DNA of 17,163 nucleotides from Acetobacteraceae bacterium (lineage in GTDB: Bacteria; Pseudomonadota; Alphaproteobacteria; Acetobacterales; Acetobacteraceae): the NCBI GenBank assembly GCA_003133265.1, contig PKWQ01000328.1, forward strand, positions 1 through 17,163. The letters run 5' to 3'. Of this stretch, positions 1 through 7,112 are shown piece by piece. How positions within the stretch are numbered: position 1 is the stretch's first letter; the number at the start of each line of letters is the position of its first letter. The notes beneath the pieces were generated by a model. It saw only the letters and a list, made by a program, of their open reading frames with translations. It had not been told where the DNA came from and did not search any database. A program made the translations under genes and the position numbers.

Positions 1-866
1 ACATGACGCGCGGGCGGACCATGTTCGGCGTCGGTCCTGGCTCTCTGGTGCATGACGCGAAGAAGATCGGCATCGATCCGGGCGATCAGCGGCGGATGAT
101 GAACGAGTCGCTCGATGTGCTGATCAAGCTGTTCAAGGGCGATACCGTCACCGAGAAGACAGACTGGTACGATCTGCAGGACGCGCGGTTGCAGATGCCC
201 TGCTACACCCGCCCGCGCATGGAGATGGCGGTGGCGGCGGCTCGTTCCCCGGCCGGTGCGCTGGCGGCGGGACGGCACGGCCTCGGCATGCTGTCGATGG
301 GTGGCACGTCCGACGATGCGCTGACCCACCACAAGAACAACTGGGCGCTGTATGCCGACACCGCGCGGGCCAACGGCCATGTGGCCGACCGCAAATCCTG
401 GCGGCTGGTGACGCTGATGCACATCGCGGAGACGCGCGAACAGGCGCGGCAGAATGTGCGGTTCGGTATCGACGCGTTCCATAACTATTTCAGCGACGTC
501 GCCACCTTCCCGATCATTCCCGGCGATGTGACCGATCCCTACACTTACATGACCGAATCCGGCGCGGCCTGCATCGGCACGCCCGACGACGCCATCGCCT
601 TCATCGAACGGCTGGAGGCGGGATCGGGCGGCTTCGGCGTGATCATGGAGCTGGCGCACAACTGGGCGGACTGGGAGCAGACCAAGCGGCATTACGAGCT
701 GATGGCGCGCTATGTGCATCCGCATTTCCAGGGCTCGCGCGAGCTGCGCAGCGACAGCTACGCCTACGCCAAGGAGCATCATGCGGCGTTCACCGGCCAG
801 TCCGCCGCCGCCGTGCAGGCGGAGATCGACCGGCAGGCGGCGCGCAAGAAATCGGCCGCCGAGTAA
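1..866 (+). CDS. LLM-class flavin-dependent oxidoreductase, 5' end missing
   Basis: This is the C-terminal part (about 288 residues visible) of a bacterial luciferase-like monooxygenase, a TIM-barrel enzyme that uses reduced FMN (or F420 in some relatives) to oxidise small organic substrates in the cytoplasm. The first visible residues, TRGRTMFGVGPGSL, match the glycine-rich strand that normally lies roughly 100 residues into such proteins. The ATG at position 3 is therefore an internal methionine, and the gene enters from outside the window. Further family signs are the RSPAGALAAGRHGLG segment and a C-terminal part reading GTPDDAIAFIERLEAGSGGFG, typical of the cofactor-side barrel end. A second enzyme of the same superfamily starts about 30 bases downstream on the same strand, so the two are probably co-transcribed. 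The family assignment is secure from motifs; the substrate cannot be told from sequence. Confidence 0.88.
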   Translation, partial: MTRGRTMFGVGPGSLVHDAKKIGIDPGDQRRMMNESLDVLIKLFKGDTVTEKTDWYDLQDARLQMPCYTRPRMEMAVAAARSPAGALAAGRHGLGMLSMGGTSDDALTHHKNNWALYADTARANGHVADRKSWRLVTLMHIAETREQARQNVRFGIDAFHNYFSDVATFPIIPGDVTDPYTYMTESGAACIGTPDDAIAFIERLEAGSGGFGVIMELAHNWADWEQTKRHYELMARYVHPHFQGSRELRSDSYAYAKEHHAAFTGQSAAAVQAEIDRQAARKKSAAE

Positions 867-896
867 CGACCAACCACGGCTTTGCGGGAGGACGAC

Positions 897-1967
897 ATGG
901 AATTCGGCATTGCGCTGGCTACCGACTCTGATTCCTGGAAAGCCGTCGCGCGGGCGGAGGAACTGGGCTTTTCCCACGCCTGGTTCTACGACACGCAGAT
1001 GCTGACCGCCGACCCGTTCGTCGCCATGGGCGCGGCGGCGGTGAAGACCTCGAAGATCCGGCTGGGTACCGGCGTGCTGGTACCGTCGAACCGGATCGCC
1101 GCATCCACCGCCTGTGCCTTCGCCTCGTTGAACAAGCTGGCGCCGGGGCGGATCGATTTCGGCGTCGGCACCGGCTTCTCCGCCCGGCGCGCGATGGGGC
1201 AGGGGGCGATCAAGCTGTCGGACATGGCGGAGTATATCCGCGTGGTGATGGGCCTGCTGCGCGACGAGACGGTGGAAACCACGCTGGAAGGCACCCGGCA
1301 CAAGATACGTTTCCTCAATCCCGACCTGGGCCTGATCAACACGCGCGATCCGGTGGCGCTGCACGTCTCCGCCTTCGGGCCGAAGGGCATGGGGCTGACC
1401 GCGCGGCTGGGTGCCGGCTGGATCAATTTCGTCGGCAACGACGATGTCGGCATCGCCTGGCTGCGCCAGATGCAGCAAAGCTGGGAGCAGGCCGGGCGCG
1501 ACCGGGCCGATCTGTCCGCCGTCGCCTTCGCGCTGGGCTGCGTGCTGGAAGACGGCGAGCCGTTCGACAGCCCGCGCGCCATGGCCCAGGCCGGCCCGCG
1601 CGCGGCGGTGATGCTGCACCGCGCGGCGGACGAGGCCCTGTCCGGCCTGCCCAACAGCTCCCCCATGCCGCCCGCCGTCGCCGATCTGGTGAACGGCTAC
1701 GTGGAGGCAGCGAAGAAATTCGAGCCGGCGGACGCGCCATACCTGCACAACCATCGCGGCCACCTGATGTTCGTCAAGCCGGACGAGCGGCGCTTCATCA
1801 ATGGCGAACTGATCCGCATGAACAGTTTTGCCGGCACCGAAGCGGCGATCAAGCAGCGCATCGAGGGATTGCGCGACGCCGGCTATACCCAGTTCACCAT
1901 CCAGCTTGTGCCGGGCCAGGAGCAGGCGATCGAGGACTGGGCGCGGGTTATGCGGGCTTTTGGGTGA
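897..1967 (+). CDS. LLM-class flavin-dependent oxidoreductase
   Basis: A complete 356-residue luciferase-like oxidoreductase. The N-terminal strand MEFGIALATDS, the AEELGFSHAWFYDTQ segment, the IRLGTGVLVPSNR strand and the GRIDFGVGTGF motif are the standard landmarks of the superfamily, including the F420-dependent methylene-tetrahydromethanopterin reductase-like branch. I chose the ATG at 897 over the in-frame TTG at 882 because GGGAGGA at 886-892 is a good ribosome-binding site just ahead of it, and because family proteins begin at this strand. It follows the preceding oxidoreductase by 30 bases and is probably in the same operon. The long insertion in the second half (about residues 220-290) is not recognisable to me as a separate domain. 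Whether the cofactor is FMN or F420, and what the substrate is, are unknown; an FMN enzyme acting on a terpenoid, alkane or aromatic intermediate would suit the neighbouring catabolic genes. Confidence 0.9.
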   Translation: MEFGIALATDSDSWKAVARAEELGFSHAWFYDTQMLTADPFVAMGAAAVKTSKIRLGTGVLVPSNRIAASTACAFASLNKLAPGRIDFGVGTGFSARRAMGQGAIKLSDMAEYIRVVMGLLRDETVETTLEGTRHKIRFLNPDLGLINTRDPVALHVSAFGPKGMGLTARLGAGWINFVGNDDVGIAWLRQMQQSWEQAGRDRADLSAVAFALGCVLEDGEPFDSPRAMAQAGPRAAVMLHRAADEALSGLPNSSPMPPAVADLVNGYVEAAKKFEPADAPYLHNHRGHLMFVKPDERRFINGELIRMNSFAGTEAAIKQRIEGLRDAGYTQFTIQLVPGQEQAIEDWARVMRAFG

Positions 1968-1992
1968 GGTAACGGGCGGTGGGGGCCAACTG

Positions 1993-3762
1993 ATGTCAGA
2001 TGCGGCTTACAGGCAGGCGCAACGCACAATCAAACGCACAATCATTGCTGCGTATAGCAGTCGACCTACGGATCTCGATCTCAGCGGAAACCGGCTGACC
2101 GCGCTGCCGCGGGAGATCGCGCTGCTGACGGCCCTGAAAAGCCTCGATCTCAGCGGGAACCGGCTGACCGTGCTGCCGCCGGAGATCGCGCAGCTGACGG
2201 CCCTGCAAAGCCTCGATCTCAGCGGGAACCAGCTGACCGCGCTGCCGCCGGAGATCGCGCGGCTGACGGCCCTGCAAAGCCTCGATCTCAGCGGGAACCA
2301 GCTGACCGCGCTGCCGCCGGAGATCGTACAGCTGACGGCCCTGCAAAGCCTCTATCTCGGTTACAACCAGTTGACCGCGCTGCCACCGGAGATCGCGCGG
2401 CTGACGGCCCTGGAGAGCCTCGATCTCAGCGGGAACCAGCTGACCGCGCTGCCGCCGGAGATCGCGCAGCTGACGGCCCTGCAAAGCCTCGATCTCAGCG
2501 GGAACCAGCTGACCGCGCTGCCGCCGGAGCTAGGACAATTATCGTCGTTGGAGGATGCGGCGGAAGCAGACGATGAGCCTTATGGGGGAGGCGTGCTCAT
2601 TGATGAGAACCCTCTTTCCGCCCCCTATCCGAGGTTGGTTGCAGCAGGCCAACCGGCGGCGACGCTAAACGTCCTTGCCTGGTTGCGCGGTGATCTCAAC
2701 CCGGAAGATTTGCCAAAGCTACCTGAGACATCTGCTGAAGAAACCCCGGGTTCGGAGCCACCTTCCTTGCCGTCGCAGGGAGTGGGGCCACACTTCGCGG
2801 TCGACGAAGGAGGGGTAATCGGCTTCGCGCCCCCCGAAGCACTGGATAGACAAGGGAACAATGTTGCACGGCTGCGGACGCTGCATCCAATCCTTCGCGA
2901 TCTCTCGCAGAACCTTGTTGAAGCCATCGCATCGGGTGACGCTCCACACGCGTATCTCCGCGATCGGGCGGCGGCGTACAAGAAAATCGTCGATCAGGCT
3001 CTGGACGCGATCGACTTCTCGCTCCTTCACGTCGAAGGCGTTCGTCTGGCCAATGCGGACAAGGCCACCGCCGAGAAGATTGCCGAACGCCACAGCAATC
3101 TGCCGCCTCTTGAAACAGCTGCTCGCGAGATACTCGACACGCTTCTTCAGCTGCATGGTATTTTCATAATGTCGACGACCGAGGGCATTGAAGTAATCGC
3201 GGCGGAAGAGCGGTATCGTCGGACGCCAGAGGAAGAAAGAAAATACAGGGCCGCGGAGATTGACTTTGCCAGGAGTCTCCAGAACAAGCCGGATATCATT
3301 GATTCCAGCGCTGCATCTGTCGTCCTTGGAGCGGTGGAGCAAATAGGCCAAGGTTCCAATTTGGAGCGTAGCGGTGTCGTCGGCACCGGAGCGCTTCGGA
3401 ATGTTGTAATTACTCTTGCTGTGGGAGCTATAGTAGCGGCGCCTGTTCTTGGTGGATTGGCCCTAGGCATGGGAGGTGCAATCTCTGGCGGCCTGGCTGG
3501 GCGGTTAGCTAGTGAGATACTAACTAGATCTAAGGCGTTCGCATCAGTTATTCTCCCAAACACAAATAGGCTAGACAGGCTATCTGAAACTGAATCGAAA
3601 TATATAGCCGAACGTGTTGCACGTGGTCTCGGGCGACAAATGAGGTTTGTACTGACATCCGAGGACAGGCTGCGCAGATTGGCTGGCGACAGAGAACAAT
3701 TTTCATGGATACATAAGGCGCTGGATTGGATAAAGGTCCAGGCTGACGAAAATAAGGAGTAA
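1993..3762 (+). CDS. Leucine-rich-repeat protein with C-terminal hydrophobic Gly/Ala-rich segment, function unknown
   Basis: A 589-residue protein. Residues about 28-188 are seven 23-residue leucine-rich repeats of the LxxLxLxxNxLxxLPxxI type, closing with an NPL..PYPRLVAAGQ cap like those seen before Roc-COR or other modules in bacterial LRR proteins. No P-loop GTPase or NB-ARC-type motif follows. A proline-rich linker (about 235-265) leads to a helical, charged region. Residues about 470-508 form a hydrophobic, glycine- and alanine-rich stretch (ITLAVGAIVAAPVLGG and beyond) that could be a membrane segment or glycine-zipper hairpin. The ATG at 1993 is preferred over an in-frame ATG at 1828 because the latter lies inside the oxidoreductase gene and GGTGGGGG lies just upstream of 1993. 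The gene starts 25 bases after the oxidoreductase stop. From about 3160 on, base composition is clearly richer in A/T than its neighbours, suggesting transfer. No enzymatic function can be assigned. Confidence 0.85.
   Translation: MSDAAYRQAQRTIKRTIIAAYSSRPTDLDLSGNRLTALPREIALLTALKSLDLSGNRLTVLPPEIAQLTALQSLDLSGNQLTALPPEIARLTALQSLDLSGNQLTALPPEIVQLTALQSLYLGYNQLTALPPEIARLTALESLDLSGNQLTALPPEIAQLTALQSLDLSGNQLTALPPELGQLSSLEDAAEADDEPYGGGVLIDENPLSAPYPRLVAAGQPAATLNVLAWLRGDLNPEDLPKLPETSAEETPGSEPPSLPSQGVGPHFAVDEGGVIGFAPPEALDRQGNNVARLRTLHPILRDLSQNLVEAIASGDAPHAYLRDRAAAYKKIVDQALDAIDFSLLHVEGVRLANADKATAEKIAERHSNLPPLETAAREILDTLLQLHGIFIMSTTEGIEVIAAEERYRRTPEEERKYRAAEIDFARSLQNKPDIIDSSAASVVLGAVEQIGQGSNLERSGVVGTGALRNVVITLAVGAIVAAPVLGGLALGMGGAISGGLAGRLASEILTRSKAFASVILPNTNRLDRLSETESKYIAERVARGLGRQMRFVLTSEDRLRRLAGDREQFSWIHKALDWIKVQADENKE
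2074..2530 (+). repeat. Seven tandem 69-bp LRR-coding repeats
   Basis: Units begin at 2074, 2143, 2212, 2281, 2350, 2419 and 2488, exactly 69 bases apart, so each encodes one 23-residue leucine-rich repeat. Units three and six differ at a single base by eye, including all synonymous positions. Unit five is the most diverged (it reads LYLGYN instead of LDLSGN), and unit seven loses similarity after its CCGCCGGAG. Near-identity at the DNA level points to recent unit duplication by slippage or unequal recombination rather than old, selected repeats. The opposite strand is also open through the array purely as a consequence of this periodicity. Confidence 0.93.
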
Positions 3763-3801
3763 TATTATTCGAGCCTCTGGTTGGTTTTTGCGCTTCTGAT
3801 C

Positions 3802-3951
3802 CTAACGATGAACGCCCGCTCCACCCCTCCGCAAACACTCCCCCCGCCCGCGCACCATCCCCCCGCCCGCGCGCATGTCGGCGGAAAGCCCCAGCACGCG
3901 CTCGGCGATGATGTTGCGCAGAATCTCGTCGGTGCCGCCGCCGATGCGCGC
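3802..3951 (-). pseudogene. Acyl-CoA dehydrogenase C-terminal remnant
   Basis: Read leftward from 3951, this stretch encodes ARIGGGTDEILRNIIAERVL followed by GLSADMRA, which is the characteristic last helix of acyl-CoA dehydrogenases (the GGT[DN]EI motif near the FAD site). It then continues with a non-family tail to a stop at 3802-3804. Only about 49 of the usual 380-400 codons remain. It begins immediately after the thiolase-like gene's TAG, with no start codon or ribosome-binding site, so it cannot be an intact gene. An acyl-CoA dehydrogenase next to thiolase-like and DUF35 genes is a normal arrangement in beta-oxidation-type operons, so this is best read as the 3' end of a former operon member whose first roughly 330 codons were deleted. 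The motif is clear; the loss mechanism is inferred. Confidence 0.8.
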
Positions 3952-5100
3952 CTACGGACGGTCGCGGCCCAGCACCACCGTGCCGCTTGACGAGAACATG
4001 CCGCCGACGCCGTGAGCCACCGAGATCTCGACATCCGGCACTTGCGCCGGCGCGGTGCCGCGGACCTGCCGCACGCTCTCCTGCAACGCGAACATCCCGT
4101 ACATCCCGGTATGGGTGTACGAAAGGCCGCCGCCGTTGGTGTTCATCGGCAGCTTGCCGCCCGGCGCGGTGTTGCGTTCCTCGATGAAGTGCCCGGCCTC
4201 GCCGCGGCCGACGAAGCCGAGGTCCTCCAGCCCGAACAGCGGCAGATGCGCGAAGGCGTCGTAGATCATCAGGTGATCGACGTCGGCATGCTTGATGCCC
4301 GCCATGCGGAACGCCTCGGACCCGGCGACGCGAAAGGCGCGGGACGATGTGAAATCCGCCATCTGGCTGACCATCGTGGTCTCCACGCTCTCGCCGGTGC
4401 CGAGGATGTAGGCCGGCTTCTGCGGGAAGTCCTTTGCCCGGTCGGCGCTGGTCAGGATCAGTGCGCCGCCGCCATCGGTGACCAGGCAGCATTGCAGCAG
4501 CCGGAACGGGTAGGCGATCATCCGCGAATTCAGCACGTCCTCCACGCTGACCAGGTCGCGCTGCGCGGCGCGCGGGTTCTTCGACGACCATTCGCGCTGC
4601 ACCACGGCCACCATGGCGAGCTGCTCATGCGTGATGCCGTAGGTCTTCATGTAGCGCAGCACAGGGATCGGGAACAGCGAGGGCGGGCCGGCCGGTCCGA
4701 AGGGGGACTCGAACTGCCCGCCCAGGCTCTGCGGCTCCGCCGGGCGCGGCGTGCCGTTGATGCGCGAACGCCCACTTTCGCCATGCGTGATCAGCACCGT
4801 GTTGCAATAGCCGGCATGGATCGCCGCGGCGGCGTGGCGGACATGCAGCATGAACGAGCAGCCGCCGACGCCGGTGCCATCCACCCAGCGCGGTGTGATA
4901 CCCAGATAATGCGCGATCTGCTGCGGCATCATCGGGCCGACACAGGCCAGCCCGTCGATGTCGGAGAGCTTCAGCCCGGTATCGGCCAGGGCGTTCAGCG
5001 CCGCATCCGCGTGCAGCATGATCTGCGACATGTCGGGCACGACGCCGATGCGCGTGCTCTCGGCGGCGCCGACGATGGCGACGGAACCGGGGGCGATCAT
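3952..5100 (-). CDS. Thiolase-like (SCP2/lipid-transfer type) protein, possible retro-aldolase
   Basis: A 382-residue thiolase-fold protein of the SCP2-thiolase/lipid-transfer branch. Family landmarks are VAIVGAAEST at the N-terminus, the GVGGCSFMLHVRHAAAA segment (Cys81), IYDAFAH (Tyr280), NTNGGGLSYTHTGMYG (Tyr329, His330) and a C-terminal VAHGVGGMFSSSGTVVLG. The classical thiolase NCxSG and GHPxGxSG active-site motifs are absent. In known Ltp2-ChsH2 pairs such proteins work with a DUF35 partner as retro-aldolases that shorten CoA-thioester side chains, rather than as true thiolases; that role here is inference from the adjacent DUF35 gene. The ATG at 5098-5100 overlaps the DUF35 stop (ATGA), indicating translational coupling. 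The open frame upstream of 5100 is only a shadow of other genes. The stop at 3952-3954 directly abuts an acyl-CoA dehydrogenase remnant. Confidence 0.88.
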   Translation of the reverse strand: MIAPGSVAIVGAAESTRIGVVPDMSQIMLHADAALNALADTGLKLSDIDGLACVGPMMPQQIAHYLGITPRWVDGTGVGGCSFMLHVRHAAAAIHAGYCNTVLITHGESGRSRINGTPRPAEPQSLGGQFESPFGPAGPPSLFPIPVLRYMKTYGITHEQLAMVAVVQREWSSKNPRAAQRDLVSVEDVLNSRMIAYPFRLLQCCLVTDGGGALILTSADRAKDFPQKPAYILGTGESVETTMVSQMADFTSSRAFRVAGSEAFRMAGIKHADVDHLMIYDAFAHLPLFGLEDLGFVGRGEAGHFIEERNTAPGGKLPMNTNGGGLSYTHTGMYGMFALQESVRQVRGTAPAQVPDVEISVAHGVGGMFSSSGTVVLGRDRP

Positions 5101-5534
5101 GCTTTTGCTCCCTGGGCTTTGTTTCCTGGGGCCGGGCGGAACAGCGCCAGTGTGATCTGCTCGTCCATCGGGGTGAAGGCGACCTCCAGCGGCATGTCGA
5201 GCTGCAAGGCCTCCGGCGTCTGCGGGCAGTCGACGATGTTGGTCATCATGCGCGGTCCTTCCGCCAGTTCCACCACGGCGATGGCGTAGGGCGGCGTGAA
5301 ACCCGGCACCGCGCGATGGTGGATGATGTAGCTGAACAGCCGCCCCCGGCCGCTGGCGCGGAACACCGAGACCTTGCGCGAGCCGCAGGCCGGGCAGAAC
5401 GGGCGCGGCGGGAAATACGTCTTCGCGCAGGCGTCGCACCGTTGCAGGCGCAACTCGCCCGCGCGCGTGCCGTCCCAGAAATGCTGTGTCTCGGGCGTAG
5501 GCTCCGGGCGGGCGCGCCCTGCTTGCAGTGTCAT
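5097..5534 (-). CDS. DUF35 Zn-ribbon/OB-fold protein (ChsH2-like partner)
   Basis: A 145-residue protein with the two-part architecture of the DUF35 family. A rubredoxin-like zinc ribbon carries the four cysteines C33, C36, C47 and C50 (CDACAK, then FCPACG), followed by an OB-fold (about residues 54-130, starting VSVFRASGRGRLFSYIIHH). Proteins of this type bind acyl-CoA substrates and form complexes with thiolase-fold partners. The partner here is the next gene, whose ATG overlaps this gene's TGA by three bases. The start is supported by GAGGAG (complement of 5541-5546) six bases upstream. The length and all four zinc ligands are typical, and I see no sign of damage. It lies 84 bases downstream of the truncated hydrolase gene in the same leftward direction, so it was probably an operon member originally. 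Confidence 0.9.
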   Translation of the reverse strand: MTLQAGRARPEPTPETQHFWDGTRAGELRLQRCDACAKTYFPPRPFCPACGSRKVSVFRASGRGRLFSYIIHHRAVPGFTPPYAIAVVELAEGPRMMTNIVDCPQTPEALQLDMPLEVAFTPMDEQITLALFRPAPGNKAQGAKA

Positions 5535-5618
5535 GGCCGGCTCCTCGATGGTGGTTCATGCTTTTGTTGGCGGCGAGTGTAGGATCAGACGATACGTTTT
5601 GCCCAGGGGGCACGGCAT

Positions 5619-6143
5619 TCAGCCGGCGAGGAAGTCCAGCACCGTGCCGGTGAAGGCCTCGGGCTGCTCCACGTTGGAGATATGTGCCGCATCCAGCATG
5701 GCGATGCTGGAGCCGCGGATCGCCGCATGGATCAGCCTGCCGGCCTCGGGGGTGGTCGCCGGGTCCTTGGCGCCGATGATCACCAGCGTCGGGGTGTCGA
5801 TGCCGCGGATGGTGTCGCGCTGGTCCATGTCGCGGATCGCCGCGCAGCAGCCGATATAGCCCTCCAGCGGCGTGCGCCGGATCATCGCGCGCATCCGCTC
5901 GATCGTGTCGGGCGCGCTGGCATGGAACGCGGCTGGGAACCAGCGCTGCACGGTGGGCTCCACCGTCGCCTCCATTCCGCCGGCGCGGGCCAGCGCGATC
6001 CGGTCGTTCCACAGCGAGGGCGGCCCCATATGCGCCGCGGTGCTCGCCAGCACCGCCCGGCCGATCCGCTCTGCCGCATGGGTCAGCAGCCACATGCCGA
6101 CCATGCCGCCCATCGACAGGCCGCAAAAATGCGCGCGGATCAT
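5619..6143 (-). pseudogene. Alpha/beta-hydrolase (3-oxoadipate enol-lactonase-like), N-terminus missing
   Basis: The leftward frame encodes the C-terminal two-thirds of an alpha/beta-hydrolase resembling 3-oxoadipate enol-lactonase (PcaD-like). It keeps the nucleophile elbow GLSMGG with its serine, the acid strand LVIIGAKDPATTPEAG, and the catalytic histidine in DAAHISNVEQPEAF, so the catalytic triad is complete. The roughly 80 residues that normally precede RAHFCGLSMGG, including the oxyanion-hole HG motif, are absent. The frame instead runs into the antisense of an amidohydrolase. An ATG happens to lie at 6141-6143, giving a possible 174-residue product, but without the first half of the hydrolase core it is unlikely to fold. 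Its 5' end abuts the equally truncated 5' end of the plus-strand amidohydrolase, which marks a deletion or rearrangement junction. The family is clear; the exact substrate is not. Confidence 0.82.
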
Positions 6144-7108
6144 GCGCGACATGCTGCATCGCGGCTTCACCACCGTGCGCGATGTCGGCGGCGCGACCCA
6201 GGCGCTGGTGGATGCGCTGGAGCAGGGGCTGATCATCGGGCCGCGCCTGGTGATCTGCGGCAAGGCGCTGTCGCAGACTGGCGGACACACCGATTTCCGC
6301 GGCCGCTACGACAATCATGATACGGACTACCAGACCCGGCGCCCGGGGCGCGCTCGGCCGGGTGGTGGATGGGGTGGATGCCTGCCGGCAGGCCGCGCGC
6401 GACGAACTGCGCCAGGGCGCCACCTTCCTGAAGATCATGGCCAATGGCGGCGTGGCCTCGCCCACCGACCCGATCGCCTTCCTCGGGTTCTCCAAGGACG
6501 AGATCCGCGCGGTGGTCGAGGAGGCGCATAACGCCCGGACCTATGTGGCGGCGCACCTCTATACCGACGAGGCGATCGCCCGCGCGGTGGAATGCGGCGT
6601 GCGCTCGGTGGAGCACGCGAACCTGATCGAGAACCGCACGGCGAAGCTAATGCGCGAACGCGGCGCGATCGCCTGCCCCACGCTGGTAACCTTCGAGGCG
6701 CTGAAGAACGAGGGGGCGTCGCTCGGCCTGCTGCCGGTCTCGGTCGCCAAGATCGACGACGTGCGGTTGCGCGGGCTGGAATCGCTGGAGATCATGCGCA
6801 GCGCCGGCGTGACCATGGCCTTCGGCACCGACCTGCTGGCCGAGATGCACCGCCACCAGTCGGAGGAATTCGTCATTCGCGGCCGCGTTCTGCCCGCCAT
6901 CGAGGTCATCCGCACCACCACGGTGAACGCCGCCACGCTGCTGCGCATGGAAGGCCAGATCGGCATCGTCGCCCCGGACGTCTTCGCGGACCTGATCGTG
7001 GTGAACGGCGACCCGCTCGCCGATCTGTCGCTGCTGACGCATCAGGGCCTCCATTTGCCGGTGGTGATGCAGAACGGCGAATTCGTGAAGAATGAACTCG
7101 ATGTTTAG
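6130..7108 (+). pseudogene. Amidohydrolase (imidazolonepropionase-like metal-dependent hydrolase), 5'-truncated and frameshifted
   Basis: Two successive plus-strand frames together encode the body of an amidohydrolase-superfamily enzyme, of the group often annotated as Xaa-Pro dipeptidase or imidazolonepropionase-like. The first frame, from about 6136, gives MLHRGFTTVRDVGG and SQTGGHTDFRGRYD. The second, from about 6345, gives GALGRVVDGVDACR, FLKIMANGGVASP, AHLYTDEAIARAV, VRSVEHANLIE, GTDLLAEMHRHQ and the C-terminal DLIVVNGDPLADL. Removing one G from the GGGG at 6345-6348 restores a single continuous frame, so it is a +1 frameshift or a base-calling error. The N-terminal roughly 75 residues, which carry the metal-binding HxH motif, are missing outright; the coding sequence fades at the junction with the minus-strand hydrolase. 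The binding-protein gene starts 19 bases after its stop, suggesting the enzyme once headed the first importer operon. Confidence 0.83.
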
Positions 7109-7112
7109 CTCC

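Noticed and set aside
1828..1992. Upstream ATG extending the LRR protein by 55 residues
   Set aside because: It lies inside the oxidoreductase coding sequence, and the extension is Ser/Arg-rich out-of-frame sequence.
1996..2484. Antisense open frame across the LRR array encoding its own 23-residue repeats
   Set aside because: It is a by-product of a 69-bp in-frame repeat with no stop in the unit. The plus strand gives a canonical LRR consensus; the antisense peptide matches no repeat family I know.
3763..3801. Possible terminator or insertion-element end in the AT-rich gap after the LRR gene
   Set aside because: Only short, imperfect A/T complementarity is present. There is no recognisable inverted repeat, target duplication or transposase nearby.
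4012..5289. 425-codon plus-strand frame opposite the thiolase-like gene
   Set aside because: Its translation is rich in His, Arg, Gln and Asp without family motifs, as expected for the complement of a GC-rich gene; the minus strand carries the recognisable protein.
5535..5618. A promoter for the DUF35 gene in the gap before it
   Set aside because: On the minus strand a TACACT-like hexamer occurs, but no acceptable -35 lies at 16-18 bases. Only the ribosome-binding site is supportable.
5101..6495. A single long minus-strand frame that appears to extend the thiolase-like protein to over 840 residues
   Set aside because: The upstream part is the antisense or off-frame reading of DUF35, hydrolase and amidohydrolase genes. 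The real start is the ATG at 5100 overlapping the DUF35 stop, and the protein from there has the family's length.
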